DNA from: an uncultured Fretibacterium sp.
GTDB lineage: Bacteria; Synergistota; Synergistia; Synergistales; Aminobacteriaceae
NCBI GenBank assembly: GCA_905373185.1
Contig: CAJPSE010000093.1
Coordinates: forward strand, 1-6,698
Direction: 5' to 3'
DNA length: 6,698 bases
Below, in pieces: positions 5,613 to 6,698 of this stretch. Each line of letters starts with the position of its first letter. Within the stretch, counting starts at the first letter, position 1. A program made the position numbers and the translations under genes. The notes under the pieces are model-generated. The model ran no database searches, had not been told where the DNA came from, and saw only the letters and a list, made by a program, of their open reading frames with translations.

Positions 5613-5624
5613 CGTTCGCGAACG
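5613..5624. promoter_or_regulatory. Perfect 12-bp palindrome, possible operator
   Basis: CGTTCGCGAACG is a perfect dyad 13 nt after the stop of shell gene 2. No T-run follows, so it is not an intrinsic terminator. Its place ahead of the shell 3 gene would suit a dimeric regulator, but no regulator gene is in view. Confidence 0.35.
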
Positions 5625-5637
5625 GTACATGCTTTAC

Positions 5638-5673
5638 GCCGTTGTGTTTTGCGATGCCGTTGTGTTTTGCAAT
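5638..5673 (+). repeat. Tandem 18-bp direct repeat upstream of shell gene 3
   Basis: GCCGTTGTGTTTTGCGAT (5638-5655) is followed at once by GCCGTTGTGTTTTGCAAT (5656-5673), one mismatch in 18. It sits in a markedly AT-richer 159-nt gap, 85 nt before the ATG of the PduA-like shell gene. A weak promoter-like pair, TTGTGT (5660-5665) and TGTAAG (5682-5687) with a 16-nt spacer, overlaps the second copy. The repeat could be a regulator site for a promoter that boosts the most PduA-like shell protein. Confidence 0.7.
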
Positions 5674-5708
5674 ACTGTTGATGTAAGTTGTTTCATGAAT
5701 CTTGTTTG

Positions 5709-5740
5709 CGGCTGTGTCGAAAGGACCGCCGATATTTTTT
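5709..5740 (+). terminator. Weak hairpin plus T-run in the shell 3 leader (possible attenuator)
   Basis: CGGC (5709-5712) can pair with GCCG (5728-5731), with an inner GTC/GAC stem, and is followed by ATATTTTTT (5732-5740) just before the GAGGAGG ribosome site. The stem is short, so real termination is doubtful; it may be a weak attenuator or chance. Confidence 0.25.
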
Positions 5741-5758
5741 CGAGGAGGACTGTTTGAG

Positions 5759-6046
5759 ATGTCTGAGGCTTTGGGACTGATCGAGACGAAGGGGCTTGTG
5801 GGTGCTATCGAGGCTGCGGATGCGATGGTGAAGGCGGCGAGCGTGACGATCGCCAGTTACGAGAAGATCGGCTTCGGCCTGGTCACGGTGATGGTTCGCG
5901 GCGACGTCGGCGCGGTCAAGGCTGCCGTGGATGCGGGGGCGGCAGCGGCCAAGCTCGTGGGAGAACTGCATTCCGTCCACGTCATCCCGCGCCCGCACGC
6001 GGAGGTGGAGCGCGTCATCCTGGCCAATCGCCAGACGGAAAATTGA
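5759..6046 (+). CDS. BMC-H shell protein 3, PduA-like with Phe in the pore loop
   Basis: A 95-residue shell protein (PF00936), the closest of the three to PduA/PduJ. It has [20 protein letters not shown] at the start, [13 protein letters not shown] in the middle and [11 protein letters not shown] at the end. Lys25 and Arg78, needed for hexamer-hexamer contacts in PduA-type sheets, are present. The pore loop reads YEKIGFG (34-40), where PduA has KIGSG, so the central pore would be lined by six copies of Phe39 instead of Ser. This predicts a narrower and more hydrophobic pore. The ATG follows GAGGAGG (5742-5748) by 10 nt; upstream in-frame codons from 5702 lack family similarity. It is separated from the other shell genes by a repeat-bearing gap that may hold its own promoter, in keeping with a role as major facet protein. 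Confidence 0.97.
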   Translation: MSEALGLIETKGLVGAIEAADAMVKAASVTIASYEKIGFGLVTVMVRGDVGAVKAAVDAGAAAAKLVGELHSVHVIPRPHAEVERVILANRQTEN

Positions 6047-6089
6047 CGCGTGGCCGATTTCGGAGGGAAGAAATTAGGAAAGAAAGGGG

Positions 6090-6698
6090 ATGGACGACGT
6101 GCCGTCAACGTCGGATGCGGCGAGCATCCTTGAGCAGATGAGCGCCCCTGCCGGTATGTCCCCGTCCGTTTCCTCCGGACGGGACGCCCCGGGACGAGTC
6201 GTCGCCGTGTTGTCGGCCGCCGGGACAGGGAGGGGCCGGCAGGCCCTTGCCGAACTTTCGGTGCTGCTTCGTTTCGGCTGTTCCCTGGACGTCGTCTCGT
6301 CTCCGGGGCTACACGCCTCCAGGGGACTTGCGGCAAGATGCGGTTTTTACGATATCTCCGGGGAGATGCCGGACGGTTTTCTCGACGGGGCCGACTGCCT
6401 CGTCGCGGTTCTTGACCGCGGCGTCGCCGCGAGGATCTGCCTGGGGCTCCAGGACGATTTCGGGGCCCGCATCATCCTGGAGGGGCTGTGGCGGGGGATG
6501 GATGTGTACGCCGACCTCGCCGGGCTCCTGGAGCCCCGAACCGGCAACGAGGCGCTGAGAGCCCTCTATGGGGGCTATGCGGAGACCCTCAGCCGGTTCG
6601 GCGTGCAGGTCATCCGGCGGGGGAGCTACGTCTCCGCCCTCCTGGAGCGATCCAGGGCGCGGAACCGGACCGAGCCCGAGCCCAACCCCGGCCTTGAC
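6090..6698 (+). CDS. Flavoprotein-like BMC-associated protein (partial, runs off window)
   Basis: An open frame of 203 codons with no stop before the window end. AGGAA (6076-6080) lies 9 nt before the ATG. After about 35 low-complexity residues, a Rossmann-like domain starts with GRVVAVLSAAGTGRG (35-49). It continues with a strand ending in LDVVSSPG, then DGADCLVAVLDRGVAARICLGL (99-120), GARIILEGLWRGMDVYADL (125-143) and YAETLSRFGVQVI (163-175). This strand/helix order, with a small polar loop after the fourth strand and a helix followed by a second gene-specific strand, resembles the flavoprotein family (PF02441, the UbiX/HFCD fold) that is found in several BMC loci. The last residues (RNRTEPEPNPGLD) look like a linker, so another domain or a terminal peptide may follow outside the window. 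It might bind FMN and carry out redox chemistry or cofactor supply, but I see no decisive catalytic residues. Confidence 0.65.
   Translation, partial: MDDVPSTSDAASILEQMSAPAGMSPSVSSGRDAPGRVVAVLSAAGTGRGRQALAELSVLLRFGCSLDVVSSPGLHASRGLAARCGFYDISGEMPDGFLDGADCLVAVLDRGVAARICLGLQDDFGARIILEGLWRGMDVYADLAGLLEPRTGNEALRALYGGYAETLSRFGVQVIRRGSYVSALLERSRARNRTEPEPNPGLD

Noticed and set aside
5638..5673. CRISPR array
   Set aside because: Only two directly adjacent copies with no spacers between them and no Cas genes nearby.

Overview
The window is GC-rich throughout, with strong AGGAGG-type ribosome binding sites, frequent AGG arginine codons and all genes on the + strand. It looks like part of a bacterial microcompartment (BMC) locus from a GC-rich bacterium, most plausibly an anaerobe (a synergistote or clostridium-like organism is only a guess). 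Three hexameric shell proteins (BMC-H, Pfam PF00936) follow a small metabolic module.

Layout: 1-225 is a leader, possibly with the last codons of an upstream gene. 226-828 encodes a cysteine hydrolase of the isochorismatase family with an intact Asp-Lys-Cys triad, followed by a strong intrinsic terminator (863-906). 969-2324 encodes an NCS2 xanthine/uracil-type permease whose signature motif has Gln first, as in purine carriers. 2497-3105 encodes a UbiX-type flavin prenyltransferase whose start region is triplicated. 3108-3181 can fold into a three-way-junction RNA ending in a T-run. 3203-4582 encodes a UbiD-type decarboxylase with its Arg-Glu-Glu catalytic set. A tightly packed shell block follows: BMC-H (4595-4858), a small Arg-rich, mostly low-complexity protein whose N-terminal helix resembles an encapsulation peptide (4881-5312), a divergent BMC-H (5309-5599), a repeat-bearing intergenic region (5600-5758), a PduA-like BMC-H with Phe in the pore loop (5759-6046), and a flavoprotein-like gene that runs off the window (6090-6698).

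Working model (inference): the permease imports a purine or related heterocycle; a ring-opening enzyme outside the window, with the isochorismatase-type amidohydrolase, removes ureido or amide groups; and the UbiD enzyme, using prenylated FMN made by UbiX, decarboxylates a heteroaromatic or unsaturated acid, perhaps inside the shell. This matches the logic of clostridial xanthine fermentation, where 4-amino-5-imidazolecarboxylate is decarboxylated to 4-aminoimidazole. It also recalls the BMC loci of unknown function in genome surveys that pair shell genes with amidohydrolases and nucleobase permeases. A UbiD/UbiX pair beside BMC shell genes is the most distinctive aspect of the window.
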